A DNA stretch of 41,171 nucleotides from Bacteroides sp. (GTDB taxonomy: Bacteria > Bacteroidota > Bacteroidia > Bacteroidales > Muribaculaceae): NCBI GenBank assembly GCA_023665145.1, contig JAMPEM010000018.1:1-41171 (forward strand). The letters run 5' to 3'. The notes beneath the pieces were generated by a model. It did no database searches. It was given only the letters and a program-made list of their open reading frames with translations, and was not told where the DNA came from. This document shows, piece after piece, positions 8,514 through 17,695 of the stretch. Every line of letters begins with the position of its first letter. Position 1 is the stretch's first letter. Made by a program: the position numbers and the translations under genes.

Positions 8514-10076
8514 CTATTTATATATAAACGTAACTTCTTTTGATTCATTGCCCATTCCGGTTAAACTTCCTGTAAGCTCTCCGTCTGAATTTTCTTGAAG
8601 AGTAATTGTAGCTGAGCTTGTTCGGCTTTTTAACGTGTATCGGCCATTTAAATATGTACCTGTAACTTTAATATCGGCATATCTGGTTTTCCATACACCT
8701 TTAACATTTTCACCATCTACAGATAGAAAAAGTTTACCGGGGAATCCATATCCTTCAGTTTGCTGCAGTGTAAGTTCTTTTTGTTGAAATTCATCAGTTG
8801 AATTTCCTTTTATTGTTTTCTCAATGTTGGCAGAATCGGAATCAACAATGTTTGATGTTGATCCTTGACTATTCCACATTGTAACTCCAAAATATACAAT
8901 TGCACCGACCACTATCGCTATAAGAAATATTAAGATAAAACTACTTAGGCCAGTCGATTTATTATTTCTCCTTACGGAATTGTCTTTCGGTTTATCGTTA
9001 TTTGAAGCAGAACGATAATTACTTGTATTAACTATAGAATTTTTTTGTTTCTGAATCACATTCCCGTCATCTTGAGATTCAGAAGTTTTCACTTTGTATG
9101 CTACAACCTCTGCGCTGCCGTTTCCCTCGGGGGGTAGAGGTGGTAGTAATACTTCTTCCGCTTCCCTAACTTTAAGCAGGGAATTTAAATCATTCATAAC
9201 TTCAGCAGCTGTCTGGTATCTTTCGCTTTTCAGAGGTTCCATCGCACGCATGACAATATGTGCCATTTCATTGCTGATGCCAAGAGATGTTAAATCTTCA
9301 ATATTAAACCCATTATTGAAAACATCAGCCGCTGATTGAGGACGTCTTCCGGTAAGCATTTTGAATAATGTACCGCCAAGTGCATATATATCCAATGGCC
9401 ATGGATTATTGTCTTTACCCCTATAATGAGCTTGCTCCATTGGGGCATACCCCTCTGTCCCCGGTCCGACAGATGTGCTTGATTCCGGCTTTCCATCTGT
9501 GTCAAAATGCTTTGAAAGACCAAAATCTATCAATACTATCTCGCGGTCATTAAGCATCATCACATTAGACGGTTTCACATCAAGATGGACTAATCCTTTT
9601 GCATGCATCTTGCTCAAAGCGTATGCTAATGTAATAGCAATTCTAAGTGTTTGCAATTCGCTTAGGCGACCTTTGGATTCTATAAGCTCATCAAGTGATC
9701 CTCCGGCTATGTATGACATCACATAGTATACGGTATTATTAGCTTTAAAACATTCAATGATTCTGACAATATGTTCATCTCGCAATTCTGAAAGATTCTT
9801 TGCTTCTCTTTCAAATTTGTTCATGTAATTTTCATATGTCCCTTTGTCGCTACTACATTTTACGTTAACCCCGTTGCGACCATTTATATCACGCATGAAA
9901 AACTCTTTAATGCACACAAGCATTCCTGAGCCTTCACTACTATCATTTAATATTTCTGCTAGATATGTTATGCCGAAAGTACCTTGTCCGATTGCACGCA
10001 ATATCCGATAGTTGCCTTGGGCACCTTTAAGTAACGTACCTTTACATAACGCATATTTAATCTCTTTAACTTTCAT
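8514..10076 (-). CDS. Membrane Ser/Thr protein kinase with small beta-rich extracytoplasmic domain
   Basis: This 520-residue Hanks-type kinase has G-Q-G-T-F-G (30-35), ATP lysine Lys57, H-L-D-V-K-P-S-N (164-171, base Asp166), D-F-G (184-186) and G-T-E-G-Y-A-P-M-E-Q. Like its neighbours it is non-RD (HLD) and has the K-E-F-F-M-x-D-I-N-G-R-N-G segment after the lysine. A polar linker (300-375) precedes one membrane helix (about 377-399). The last 80 residues form a predicted small beta domain (G-F-P-G-K-L-F-L ... V-T-G-T-Y) that resembles the tail of the adjacent kinase at 10099-11709, so the two are probably a recent pair. The gap to the next gene is 14 bases. Confidence 0.92.
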   Translation of the reverse strand: MKVKEIKYALCKGTLLKGAQGNYRILRAIGQGTFGITYLAEILNDSSEGSGMLVCIKEFFMRDINGRNGVNVKCSSDKGTYENYMNKFEREAKNLSELRDEHIVRIIECFKANNTVYYVMSYIAGGSLDELIESKGRLSELQTLRIAITLAYALSKMHAKGLVHLDVKPSNVMMLNDREIVLIDFGLSKHFDTDGKPESSTSVGPGTEGYAPMEQAHYRGKDNNPWPLDIYALGGTLFKMLTGRRPQSAADVFNNGFNIEDLTSLGISNEMAHIVMRAMEPLKSERYQTAAEVMNDLNSLLKVREAEEVLLPPLPPEGNGSAEVVAYKVKTSESQDDGNVIQKQKNSIVNTSNYRSASNNDKPKDNSVRRNNKSTGLSSFILIFLIAIVVGAIVYFGVTMWNSQGSTSNIVDSDSANIEKTIKGNSTDEFQQKELTLQQTEGYGFPGKLFLSVDGENVKGVWKTRYADIKVTGTYLNGRYTLKSRTSSATITLQENSDGELTGSLTGMGNESKEVTFIYK

Positions 10077-10098
10077 TTTTATAGGACTGTCTATTTTA

Positions 10099-11709
10099 TC
10101 AGGAATTGGACTCGCGCAAATTTACCTCAAGGAGTTTTCCGGAACTCTCCGATACGGCAGTTCCGTGATAACCGGAATCGTTTAAAAACAACTCCATTGT
10201 CCAGGAGGATGATCCATGAGTCATTGTAAGATTCATCGATGTAGCAGTGCAATAACCGCTCACTTTAAATTTTACATTATATTTAATGTTATAATAAGTA
10301 CCTGTCACATTTCCATTATCACGCACTAAATCCAATTTAATCGGAAATCCGGCCATATCACCTGTCAATATCAGTCGATTATCCGGATTCGAATTTTTCG
10401 CCACTTCTTCATTATTTTCAGCAACTGTTGTAATTTGGGATACCTCTTCTTCTTGAGGCATTGGTGTCGTTTGCACCACACTTGTTGAGTCTGACACCAC
10501 CCCATCAGATGATTCCATATTACTGCCAAGTATGATGAGAAACGCAAACATCAATATCAATCCTATGATGATTCCTATGATCAGATATAAAATAAACGAA
10601 CCTGCTTTTTTTCTCTTTTTAGGAGTTGTGTTCGATGTTTTATTGTTTGAGATTCCGGATATAGTAGATTTCGAATTATTTACATCATTTTTATAACCGG
10701 ATTGAATTGCAGTTGGTGTGGTAATACCATTTGATGCTTTTGGCTGTGAATTAACTTCAGATGTTGCTACAACTTCCGCAATAATATTTCCTATTGGTTT
10801 TGCAATTTCATCGGAGAAGCGGGACTCTACTTCCTCTATAGCAGAAATAAAATCCTCCATTGACTGATACCTCTCTTTCTTTGAAGGACTCATACTTTTT
10901 TTGATTATCTCAATCGCCTCTCCGGTTATGCCGGATTGATAGAGATAACCGGATGGGAAACCCTCATTGAAAATTTCAGAAGCAATAGGTGCTCTTTCAC
11001 CTGTCAACATTTTATAGATGGTAGCTCCGAGCGCATAAATATCCATCGTAGCCGGAATCCCATCTTCCGGTTTATAATTACCTTGTTCCAATGGAGCATA
11101 CCCTGGAGTACCACCTCCTATTTTTGTGCTTGATTCCGGCTCGCCTTCCGAGTTGAAGTTTTTTGAAAGTCCGAAATCTATCAATACAGGCTCCTCACCG
11201 CCAAGCATCATAATATTGCCGGGTTTTAAATCAAGATGTAACATACCCTTGGAATGCATTGATTTAAGAGCCTTGGCAACCTTTTTTGCTATATAAAATG
11301 ATTGTTTCTCTGAAAGTTTTCCGTTGGTTTTAATAATATCATCAAGGGAACCTCCGGAAATGTATGACATAGAGTAATAGACAGTTTTATTAGCCTCAAA
11401 ATGTTCTATTATTTTAACAATATTATCATCTTTTATTGTCGCAAGGTGTAATGCTTCTCGCAGGAATTTTTTTCGATATGACCCGAAAAGTCCATCCTCA
11501 CTACCTGCCGTAACTGTAGTACCTTCACGTCCGTTTATATCTGACATGAAAAACTCTTTTATACATACCAATTGTGTTACATTTCCTGAATTATCAATTA
11601 CTTCTGCTAAATAAGTGATACCGAAGGAGCCTTGACCAAGCTTGCAGTCTATTCTGTATGTATAATTCGTACCTTTAAGTATTGAGCCTGCAGGTAAACT
11701 TTGCGCCAT
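10099..11709 (-). CDS. Membrane Ser/Thr protein kinase, tail related to the neighbouring kinase
   Basis: This 536-residue kinase has G-Q-G-S-F-G (25-30), Lys51, H-L-D-L-K-P-G-N (158-165, base Asp160), D-F-G (178-180) and G-T-P-G-Y-A-P-L-E-Q. It is non-RD. A Ser/Thr/Asn-rich linker (about 300-365) ends in a basic cluster K-K-R-K-K just before one long membrane helix (about 370-395), as expected for a cytoplasmic kinase with an outside tail. The C-terminal 85 residues again start G-F-P-x-K-L-x-L and show alternating beta pattern, matching the tail of the kinase at 8514-10076. Gaps to its neighbours are 22 and 50 bases. Confidence 0.92.
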   Translation of the reverse strand: MAQSLPAGSILKGTNYTYRIDCKLGQGSFGITYLAEVIDNSGNVTQLVCIKEFFMSDINGREGTTVTAGSEDGLFGSYRKKFLREALHLATIKDDNIVKIIEHFEANKTVYYSMSYISGGSLDDIIKTNGKLSEKQSFYIAKKVAKALKSMHSKGMLHLDLKPGNIMMLGGEEPVLIDFGLSKNFNSEGEPESSTKIGGGTPGYAPLEQGNYKPEDGIPATMDIYALGATIYKMLTGERAPIASEIFNEGFPSGYLYQSGITGEAIEIIKKSMSPSKKERYQSMEDFISAIEEVESRFSDEIAKPIGNIIAEVVATSEVNSQPKASNGITTPTAIQSGYKNDVNNSKSTISGISNNKTSNTTPKKRKKAGSFILYLIIGIIIGLILMFAFLIILGSNMESSDGVVSDSTSVVQTTPMPQEEEVSQITTVAENNEEVAKNSNPDNRLILTGDMAGFPIKLDLVRDNGNVTGTYYNIKYNVKFKVSGYCTATSMNLTMTHGSSSWTMELFLNDSGYHGTAVSESSGKLLEVNLRESNS

Positions 11710-11759
11710 GATAAGATTTCTTTGCCTATTATTATCTAATATTGTCCTATATCAACATA

Positions 11760-13139
11760 TTATCTTTTTTGTGTCTGTTTCACTTCAATATCGCTTTCTG
11801 ATTCGTCTCCTTCCAAAACTACGCATTCCACCGGTGTACGGAACAATTCTCTAATCCATCCAGTATAAATATCCGTTCCAATCAAAATTGCGATGAAAGC
11901 TACTACAGTCCCAATTAGAATATAAGCAGCAGTCCTATTTTTCCCTTTTGTCGGAATGGGAGGTGGTGCTACAGGAATACCGGATAAAACACCGGAGGGT
12001 TCTATTCTTGTTGATTCATCCGGAGTATATCCATTTGAAGATGCTGCCAATGAATAATTCACTTGAGTAACTTCAGATTCTACTCTTGTTGCTTCGTCGG
12101 GAGTATATTTTGTTGATACTTCTGTAGAAATCTGAGTCCTTTCTTCTCTTGTATCATTTCTCTCCATAGAGGAATAAGGTATCGTCTGTTTTGTATTGTC
12201 AGAGACACTTTTTTTGCTACCATTTTCTATACCGGAGAGAGCCTTTGCTATTGCCTTCTCCTGATGGCTGGCCGTAGCATAACGATCCTTCCACAGTGGC
12301 TGCATTGATTTCTCTATGACATCAATTATATTCTTATCAATTCCGGCTCTTTCCAATTCTTCACAGGGGAATCCATAATTAAATATTTCCGAAGCTGTCG
12401 GTGGTTCATCTCCTGTCACCATTTTATACAATGTTGCGCCAAGAGAATAAACGTCTATCGAACGCGGTATACCATTGCCGGGTTGATATGACGCTTGCTC
12501 CATAGGTGCATATCCGGCTGTCCCATTCCCCAATCCGATACTTGTGTCCGGTTCACCTTCTTCATTAAAATGTTTTGCCAATCCAAAATCAATCAATACC
12601 GGTACCTTGCCCCCATTCATCATTATATTTTGAGGACGGACATCAAGATGAAGCAATCCTAATGAATGAAGTTCATCCAATGCGTTGGCAATTACCTGAG
12701 CTGTTTCCAAAGCCTCCTCCGGTCGCAGCTTTCCGCGATTGTCAAGCACCTCCTTCAGACTGCCACCTTCGATGTAGCTCATTGAATAATAAACTGTATC
12801 GTTGGCATTAAACCATTCGTATACGTTGATTATATTGCTATGCTGTATTTGATGAAGATTCTCTGCTTCCCTTGTAAATTTTTGAATAAATTCTTCAAAT
12901 ATTTCAGGCCTGCTGAATACCCCAACCTTATCTCCGTGTCGATCATTACATTCTGCAATAAACAACTCCTTTAGAGCTACACGCATATTTGTTTTCTGAC
13001 CGTTTTCATTAATAATATCAGCAAGATACGTTATGCCGAAACTTCCCAATCCTAAAACCTTTATAATCTTATATCTAAAGTTTTTACCATTTAGAATTGA
13101 ACCCTCTTTGAGTGCTTCTTTTGCGCTGTTCTTTATCAT
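11760..13139 (-). CDS. Membrane Ser/Thr protein kinase with altered catalytic loop (HLDVRPQN)
   Basis: This is the shortest (459 residues) and most divergent of the six kinases. It keeps the glycine loop G-L-G-S-F-G (30-35), Lys57, Asp166 and D-F-G (184-186), but the catalytic-loop lysine two residues after Asp166 is Arg168 (H-L-D-V-R-P-Q-N), and the post-lysine segment reads K-E-L-F-I-A-E-C-N-D-R-H-G. The linker carries two near-identical decapeptides (345-354 and 371-380, Y-T-P-D-E-A/S-T-R-V/I-E) and two T-Q-I/V sites (335, 358). One membrane helix (about 403-422) leaves a tail of only about 37 acidic residues, so it has no sizeable outside sensor. The start overlaps the stop of the preceding kinase by four bases. 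It may be a regulatory, weak or scaffold kinase. Confidence 0.9.
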   Translation of the reverse strand: MIKNSAKEALKEGSILNGKNFRYKIIKVLGLGSFGITYLADIINENGQKTNMRVALKELFIAECNDRHGDKVGVFSRPEIFEEFIQKFTREAENLHQIQHSNIINVYEWFNANDTVYYSMSYIEGGSLKEVLDNRGKLRPEEALETAQVIANALDELHSLGLLHLDVRPQNIMMNGGKVPVLIDFGLAKHFNEEGEPDTSIGLGNGTAGYAPMEQASYQPGNGIPRSIDVYSLGATLYKMVTGDEPPTASEIFNYGFPCEELERAGIDKNIIDVIEKSMQPLWKDRYATASHQEKAIAKALSGIENGSKKSVSDNTKQTIPYSSMERNDTREERTQISTEVSTKYTPDEATRVESEVTQVNYSLAASSNGYTPDESTRIEPSGVLSGIPVAPPPIPTKGKNRTAAYILIGTVVAFIAILIGTDIYTGWIRELFRTPVECVVLEGDESESDIEVKQTQKR

Positions 13140-14608
13140 TTTTTTACAGAGTTTTGGCGTATTCTTGTTACATCATTCCATTTTGAGACAGTGCTATCCG
13201 AAACTATGGAAGATTTTATTGATTTTGATTTATTCTCTTTTTTTGATTTCGAATATACGTGAGTCTGATATGATTCGTTGTTTTCTGCGGACTTATCATA
13301 CGTTATGCTTTTATCCACTAACTCAATATCATAATCTTCCTCAATCAAATTCTCGTCTTCTGCAGGTGCTGTAATCCTCACTTTAGAATCAAAAACACCT
13401 TGGCGAATAAGAATTCCGGTTGTCCCCGCAAGCAATACGAAACAGCATGCTGCTATAAGAATATTTCTTATTCGTAATGAGCGTGAATTGTTTGAATTTT
13501 TTACCTTTACAGGTTGTCCCTCATATATGCGTTTCTGACTAATATCGGTTGACGGTTCAATATATGATCCTGACGGAATACGATGAATCCCATTTATAGT
13601 AACAAACCCGTCATTCCTTTCCGATCCCATCCACACATTAATATTAACTTCCTCATTTATATTCTCTGAAGGGAGTGATAGGGGAGTTGTCCCTTTCTTT
13701 AATGAATTGTACAGATATTCTAAATCTGTTACAAAATCCATCATAGTCTGGTATCTGTCTTCCGCTTTGGGCTCCATGGCTCTACGGACAAGCCTTATGG
13801 CAGGCGCAGATACTCCGGATGATTCCAATTCATCTTCAGGGAAAGGACTATTTACAAGCATACCAGATGAAGGCGGACAGTTTCCACACAACATCTTAAA
13901 GAAAGTAGCTCCAAGAGAATAAATATCTATTGTAACGGGAAATGTATTCGTAAAATTGGCAACTCCTTGTTCTACCGGTGCATATCCGGGCGTTCCAAGT
14001 CCCATATATAATGAGTTCTCATAATTCTCGCCCACCGACAAATTTTTAGCCAAACCGAAGTCAATAAGAACCGGGATTCTTCCATCCATCATTAATATAT
14101 TGCTCGGCTTTATATCAAGATGCAGAATCCGCTTGCCATGAAGATATTCAAGAGCTTTTGCCAGTTCAAGAATAATTCTGATTGATTCTATTTCGCTTAA
14201 TCGTCCTTCTCTTTTAAGTCGTGCATCAAGAGATCCCCCTACAATATAAGACATTGAATAATAGGATGTGCCGTTCCCATCGAAACTCTCAATCACTTTG
14301 ACCACATTGGGATGATGTATCGTGCTGACGGTTCGTGATTCTCTTTTGAATCTTCTTAAATAATTTTTAAACGTTGCAGAATCTGCAGGAATTTTAACTT
14401 CTTCACCTGAACGATAGTTTATGTCACTCATAAAGAATTCCTTTACGCAAGCATACATCCCAAGCTCTTTCCCATCTTTATCCAGCATAAGAGCAAGATA
14501 TGTGATACCGAACGTACCACTTCCTATCACGCTTTGGATTAGATATTTATAATCGATACCGGTCAATATGGCACCTTTTTTTAATGAATTTACATATCCC
14601 TCGCTCAT
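13136..14608 (-). CDS. Membrane Ser/Thr protein kinase
   Basis: This 490-residue Hanks-type kinase has G-S-G-T-F-G (29-34), Lys56, H-L-D-I-K-P-S-N (163-170, base Asp165), D-F-G (183-185) and G-T-P-G-Y-A-P-V-E-Q. It is non-RD. The activation segment differs from its paralogues (E-N-Y-E-N-S-L-Y-M in place of P-E-S-S-T-K/R-I), which removes the Ser-Ser-Thr stretch the others share. One membrane helix lies at about 382-401; the outside tail of about 90 residues is Ser/Lys/Glu-rich with no fold I recognise. Its stop overlaps the next kinase start by four bases, so the two are likely translated together. Confidence 0.92.
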   Translation of the reverse strand: MSEGYVNSLKKGAILTGIDYKYLIQSVIGSGTFGITYLALMLDKDGKELGMYACVKEFFMSDINYRSGEEVKIPADSATFKNYLRRFKRESRTVSTIHHPNVVKVIESFDGNGTSYYSMSYIVGGSLDARLKREGRLSEIESIRIILELAKALEYLHGKRILHLDIKPSNILMMDGRIPVLIDFGLAKNLSVGENYENSLYMGLGTPGYAPVEQGVANFTNTFPVTIDIYSLGATFFKMLCGNCPPSSGMLVNSPFPEDELESSGVSAPAIRLVRRAMEPKAEDRYQTMMDFVTDLEYLYNSLKKGTTPLSLPSENINEEVNINVWMGSERNDGFVTINGIHRIPSGSYIEPSTDISQKRIYEGQPVKVKNSNNSRSLRIRNILIAACCFVLLAGTTGILIRQGVFDSKVRITAPAEDENLIEEDYDIELVDKSITYDKSAENNESYQTHVYSKSKKENKSKSIKSSIVSDSTVSKWNDVTRIRQNSVKK

Positions 14609-14637
14609 AAGATTCTGTTTAGTTTAAATTTTAATAT

Positions 14638-16218
14638 TTAAAATTCAAAGCTTTCTACATCCTGTGTCCCACGCTTCTTATCACTCTTATCTGTTATATT
14701 CTTCTTTATTGTCGGTTCTTTTGTATTATTTTTGTGCTCCGGAGTTTCCGGTCTATCAGGGTTTTCTGTTTGAGGTTTTGTTATTGAAGCCTTATTTCCC
14801 TCTCTATCATAAGTGCTCACAGGAGCTTTCTTCAATTTCTTATTTGAAATTATATTTGTTGAATTTTGCACTGACGATGGTTCTGTAATTACACTATCTT
14901 TTTGGGGAAGAGTAGTTGTAACAGAGATTGTATCTTTGACAATTGGGGTAGTTGAAGTCACTGTGTCTGTTTCAAGCGTAGTATGTTTTGTAGCGAATTT
15001 TCCTATCATAAAGAAATAAACAAGTAATCCCACTATGATAATAATCAGAGCTGTCAATACGTAAAAGATTACAGGTTTTCGCCCGGGATTTTGATTTTCT
15101 GATGATGAAGTCACCTCATCCGACGACTCCACACTTGAATTTTCTTCTTTGGCTTCTTCCTCTATACCCTCATTTTGATTTATATTTGCATCAATAACAA
15201 ATGCTTTGCCCAATGAGGCATTATTGTCCGCTATAGAGTCAATCTGTGTTTTGTCATAATTTTTATCTAATTCAGCAATGATGCTTGAGCCGAAGTTGGT
15301 CGATAAATCATATTTAATCGCATCATACAGTTCGGGCACAGTTTGATATCTGTTAACAACTGCAGGTGACATAGCTTTAGCTACTATAGCAATTGTTTCT
15401 TCACTCACCCCGGCAGAACTTAGTGATTGGTATGGAAATCCCTGATTTAGGATAGTGGATGCATCAGCAGGGCGAAGTCCTGTCAGCATTTGATACATTG
15501 TAGCACCAATTGCATAGATATCCAATGTGGCAGGAATTTCCACTCCGGATTGAGACGAATAACTTGCTTGCTCGATTGGAGCATAACCTATGGTGCCGGC
15601 TCCGATTCTTGTGCTTGATTCCGGCTCACCATCCTCTTTGAAATATTTTGACAGTCCAAAATCAATAAGAATAGGAACCCGGTCGGATATCATCATTATG
15701 TTACCGGGTTTCACATCTAAATGAAGCAATCCTTTACAGTGAAGATGTATTAACGCATCGCATAGTAGTTCTGCTATCTCAAGTGTTTCTCTTTCAGAAA
15801 GTTTACCACGCTTTTGTATAAGATTGTCAAGGGAACCGCCATTTATGTAGTTCATGACAAAATATGCAGTATTGTTCGCCTCAAATATTTCCTTTATTTT
15901 TATTATATTATCATGAAATACGTTAGAAATATTTTTTGCCTCACGTATGAACTTGCGTTTGTAATCTTTAAAAACACCTTGTTCATTGCTACTTGTAACA
16001 TCAGTCCCGGTTCTACCATTGAAGTCATTCATAAAGAATTCCTTCATTGCCATAAACATGGATGTGGGCTGCCCGGATTTTCCGAGCAGCTCCACGCGAT
16101 ATGTTATTCCGAATGAACCCTGACCTAAAACTTCTACAATCTTGTAATTAAAGTCTTTACCTTCAAGTGTTGTTCCGATAGGTAAGGCAAAATTATTCTC
16201 TATCTGTCCTTTTATCAT
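14638..16218 (-). CDS. Membrane Ser/Thr protein kinase, coupled to the PP2C gene
   Basis: This 526-residue kinase has G-Q-G-S-F-G (32-37), Lys59, H-L-D-V-K-P-G-N (166-173, base Asp168), D-F-G (186-188) and G-T-I-G-Y-A-P-I-E-Q. It is non-RD. The acidic linker includes K-T-Q-I (323-326). A membrane helix at about 383-405 is followed by about 120 low-complexity Thr/Lys/Pro-rich residues with no clear fold, possibly a cell-wall or protein-contact stalk. The ATG at 16218 lies 26 bases inside the 3' end of the phosphatase gene. No later Met is suitable because the glycine loop begins at residue 32, so the overlap is probably real and points to coupled kinase and phosphatase synthesis. Confidence 0.92.
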   Translation of the reverse strand: MIKGQIENNFALPIGTTLEGKDFNYKIVEVLGQGSFGITYRVELLGKSGQPTSMFMAMKEFFMNDFNGRTGTDVTSSNEQGVFKDYKRKFIREAKNISNVFHDNIIKIKEIFEANNTAYFVMNYINGGSLDNLIQKRGKLSERETLEIAELLCDALIHLHCKGLLHLDVKPGNIMMISDRVPILIDFGLSKYFKEDGEPESSTRIGAGTIGYAPIEQASYSSQSGVEIPATLDIYAIGATMYQMLTGLRPADASTILNQGFPYQSLSSAGVSEETIAIVAKAMSPAVVNRYQTVPELYDAIKYDLSTNFGSSIIAELDKNYDKTQIDSIADNNASLGKAFVIDANINQNEGIEEEAKEENSSVESSDEVTSSSENQNPGRKPVIFYVLTALIIIIVGLLVYFFMIGKFATKHTTLETDTVTSTTPIVKDTISVTTTLPQKDSVITEPSSVQNSTNIISNKKLKKAPVSTYDREGNKASITKPQTENPDRPETPEHKNNTKEPTIKKNITDKSDKKRGTQDVESFEF

Positions 16219-17638
16219 TATTATCTTTTAGACTGTTTCTTTTTACCTCCTTTTTAGTCTTATCTTCAACCGGTTTCTCAGGTTTTTTAATTAATTCTTG
16301 AGATGTCACGGTGTTTGTATGATCGACAATATTTTCGTTTGTTGGATTGTTTATTACGGGTTTATTTGTCTGAACTTTATTTTTAATTACAACCTTTGTG
16401 CGAGTCTCACAATTTTTTACTCCAGTTGGAACAGCTTCATAATTGGACGGCTCCTCACTTCTTGTTGAATGGACATTTGTCTTGATATTCTCGATTCTTG
16501 CATCATCTTCATCGGGTATATCATTTTCTGGCATCTCCTGTTTCCCCTTAATCAAGAAGAAATATATTACCAAGATGACGAGAACAACAAGCAATGCTGA
16601 AAGGATATAAATCAAAATTGAATTTTTATTTTTCTTGTCATCCGCTTTTTGTGTTGAGGCGCCACGAGTTGATGACTTACGAACCCTTTTTGAAGAGATA
16701 TCGGAAATTGCGGTTGACTCTACCGCAGCTTGTGTAGGGTTGATAATCGGTTCGAGCTTACGAACCGGTGACGCTTCCCGATCTTTAAATATAAGAAGAG
16801 GGCATTGTTGTGTCGTACATTCTTCTATAGGCATGGCTTTACCCTCAACATCAATAATCTCAATCAAGAAAGCAGTATGATTATCGCTGTTTTCCATTGT
16901 TGCAAGAGTAAGAGCTTCTACTTTCTTATCAATAGTATCTACTGCAGACTCCTTGGAGAAAAAGAATTTAAGATTATCGTCAGTGGCTTGTTCAAGCATA
17001 CCATCTGAACACATATAGAAATAATCTCCTTTCTTGATATCCGAAGAATGATGCACATCAGCTTTTGGCAGACGCTCGTCATGAGGTTGCATGGCTCTTG
17101 TAATGACATTCCGTTGCGGATAGTTGCGAGCCTCCTCTTCTGTAAGTTCACCAATCTTTATAAGATCATTCACCAAAGAGTGATCTTCGCTCTTGAATAA
17201 TATCTTTGTAGTAGATGGAGAAGCACCCGGTCGGAAATGATATATTCTGCTATCTCCGATATGAGCTGCTGTGTAACCACCGTTATGGAGTTTCAAGAAT
17301 GTCATTGTAGTTCCCATCTTTTTCACAGCACCGCTGTCTTTTTCGTCAAGAGCTTTAAAAGAAGCAGCCAACGCATCCTGAAGCACACAATCTGAGAACG
17401 CACCTTCAGAATCCGCCACTTCACGCAAAACAGTCTCTCCCATAGTGGAGCATACAGTAGCGCTTGCCACTTCCCCTTTGTCATGGCCACCCATGCCATC
17501 ACATAAAATAAATACGCGGTCTGAATCATTCAACGCCGATTCTGTCGGGAATATACTATCTTCCTGGTGGGCATTACCAAGAGCATCCTTTCTTTTTCCA
17601 AATTCGTAGATGGAACGAACTCTAATTTTATATTTCAT
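16193..17638 (-). CDS. Membrane-anchored PP2C-type Ser/Thr phosphatase
   Basis: This is a metal-dependent (PPM/PP2C) phosphatase, expected to reverse phosphorylation by the six kinases encoded just downstream. The catalytic domain (about 1-265) shows the metal-binding motifs H-Q-E-D (24-27), D-G-M-G-G (47-51), I-G-D-S-R (127-131), S-D-G-M (211-214) and S-D-N-H-T (251-255), so it looks active. A polar basic linker (about 270-338) leads to one membrane helix (about 340-363) and a Lys/Asn/Thr-rich outside tail of about 115 residues. Most stand-alone bacterial PP2C phosphatases are about 240-260 residues, so the tail is an extra part and mirrors the kinase layout. Its 3' end overlaps the next kinase by 26 bases. 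Confidence 0.93.
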   Translation of the reverse strand: MKYKIRVRSIYEFGKRKDALGNAHQEDSIFPTESALNDSDRVFILCDGMGGHDKGEVASATVCSTMGETVLREVADSEGAFSDCVLQDALAASFKALDEKDSGAVKKMGTTMTFLKLHNGGYTAAHIGDSRIYHFRPGASPSTTKILFKSEDHSLVNDLIKIGELTEEEARNYPQRNVITRAMQPHDERLPKADVHHSSDIKKGDYFYMCSDGMLEQATDDNLKFFFSKESAVDTIDKKVEALTLATMENSDNHTAFLIEIIDVEGKAMPIEECTTQQCPLLIFKDREASPVRKLEPIINPTQAAVESTAISDISSKRVRKSSTRGASTQKADDKKNKNSILIYILSALLVVLVILVIYFFLIKGKQEMPENDIPDEDDARIENIKTNVHSTRSEEPSNYEAVPTGVKNCETRTKVVIKNKVQTNKPVINNPTNENIVDHTNTVTSQELIKKPEKPVEDKTKKEVKRNSLKDNNDKRTDRE

Positions 17639-17695
17639 GTAAGGTGTGGAATCTTTAGGAAATTTATTATTATAAATTATAATTCTATTGAGAGA

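Noticed and set aside
6799..16218. The HLD motif as evidence that the six kinases are pseudokinases
   Set aside because: The ATP lysine, catalytic Asp, Asn and DFG are all present in each protein; only the HRD arginine is changed, which defines non-RD kinases that can be active.
6799..16218. Repeated DNA blocks as a CRISPR or other short-repeat array
   Set aside because: The similarity comes from conserved kinase motifs in six long genes spaced about 1.5 kb apart; there are no short regularly spaced repeats.
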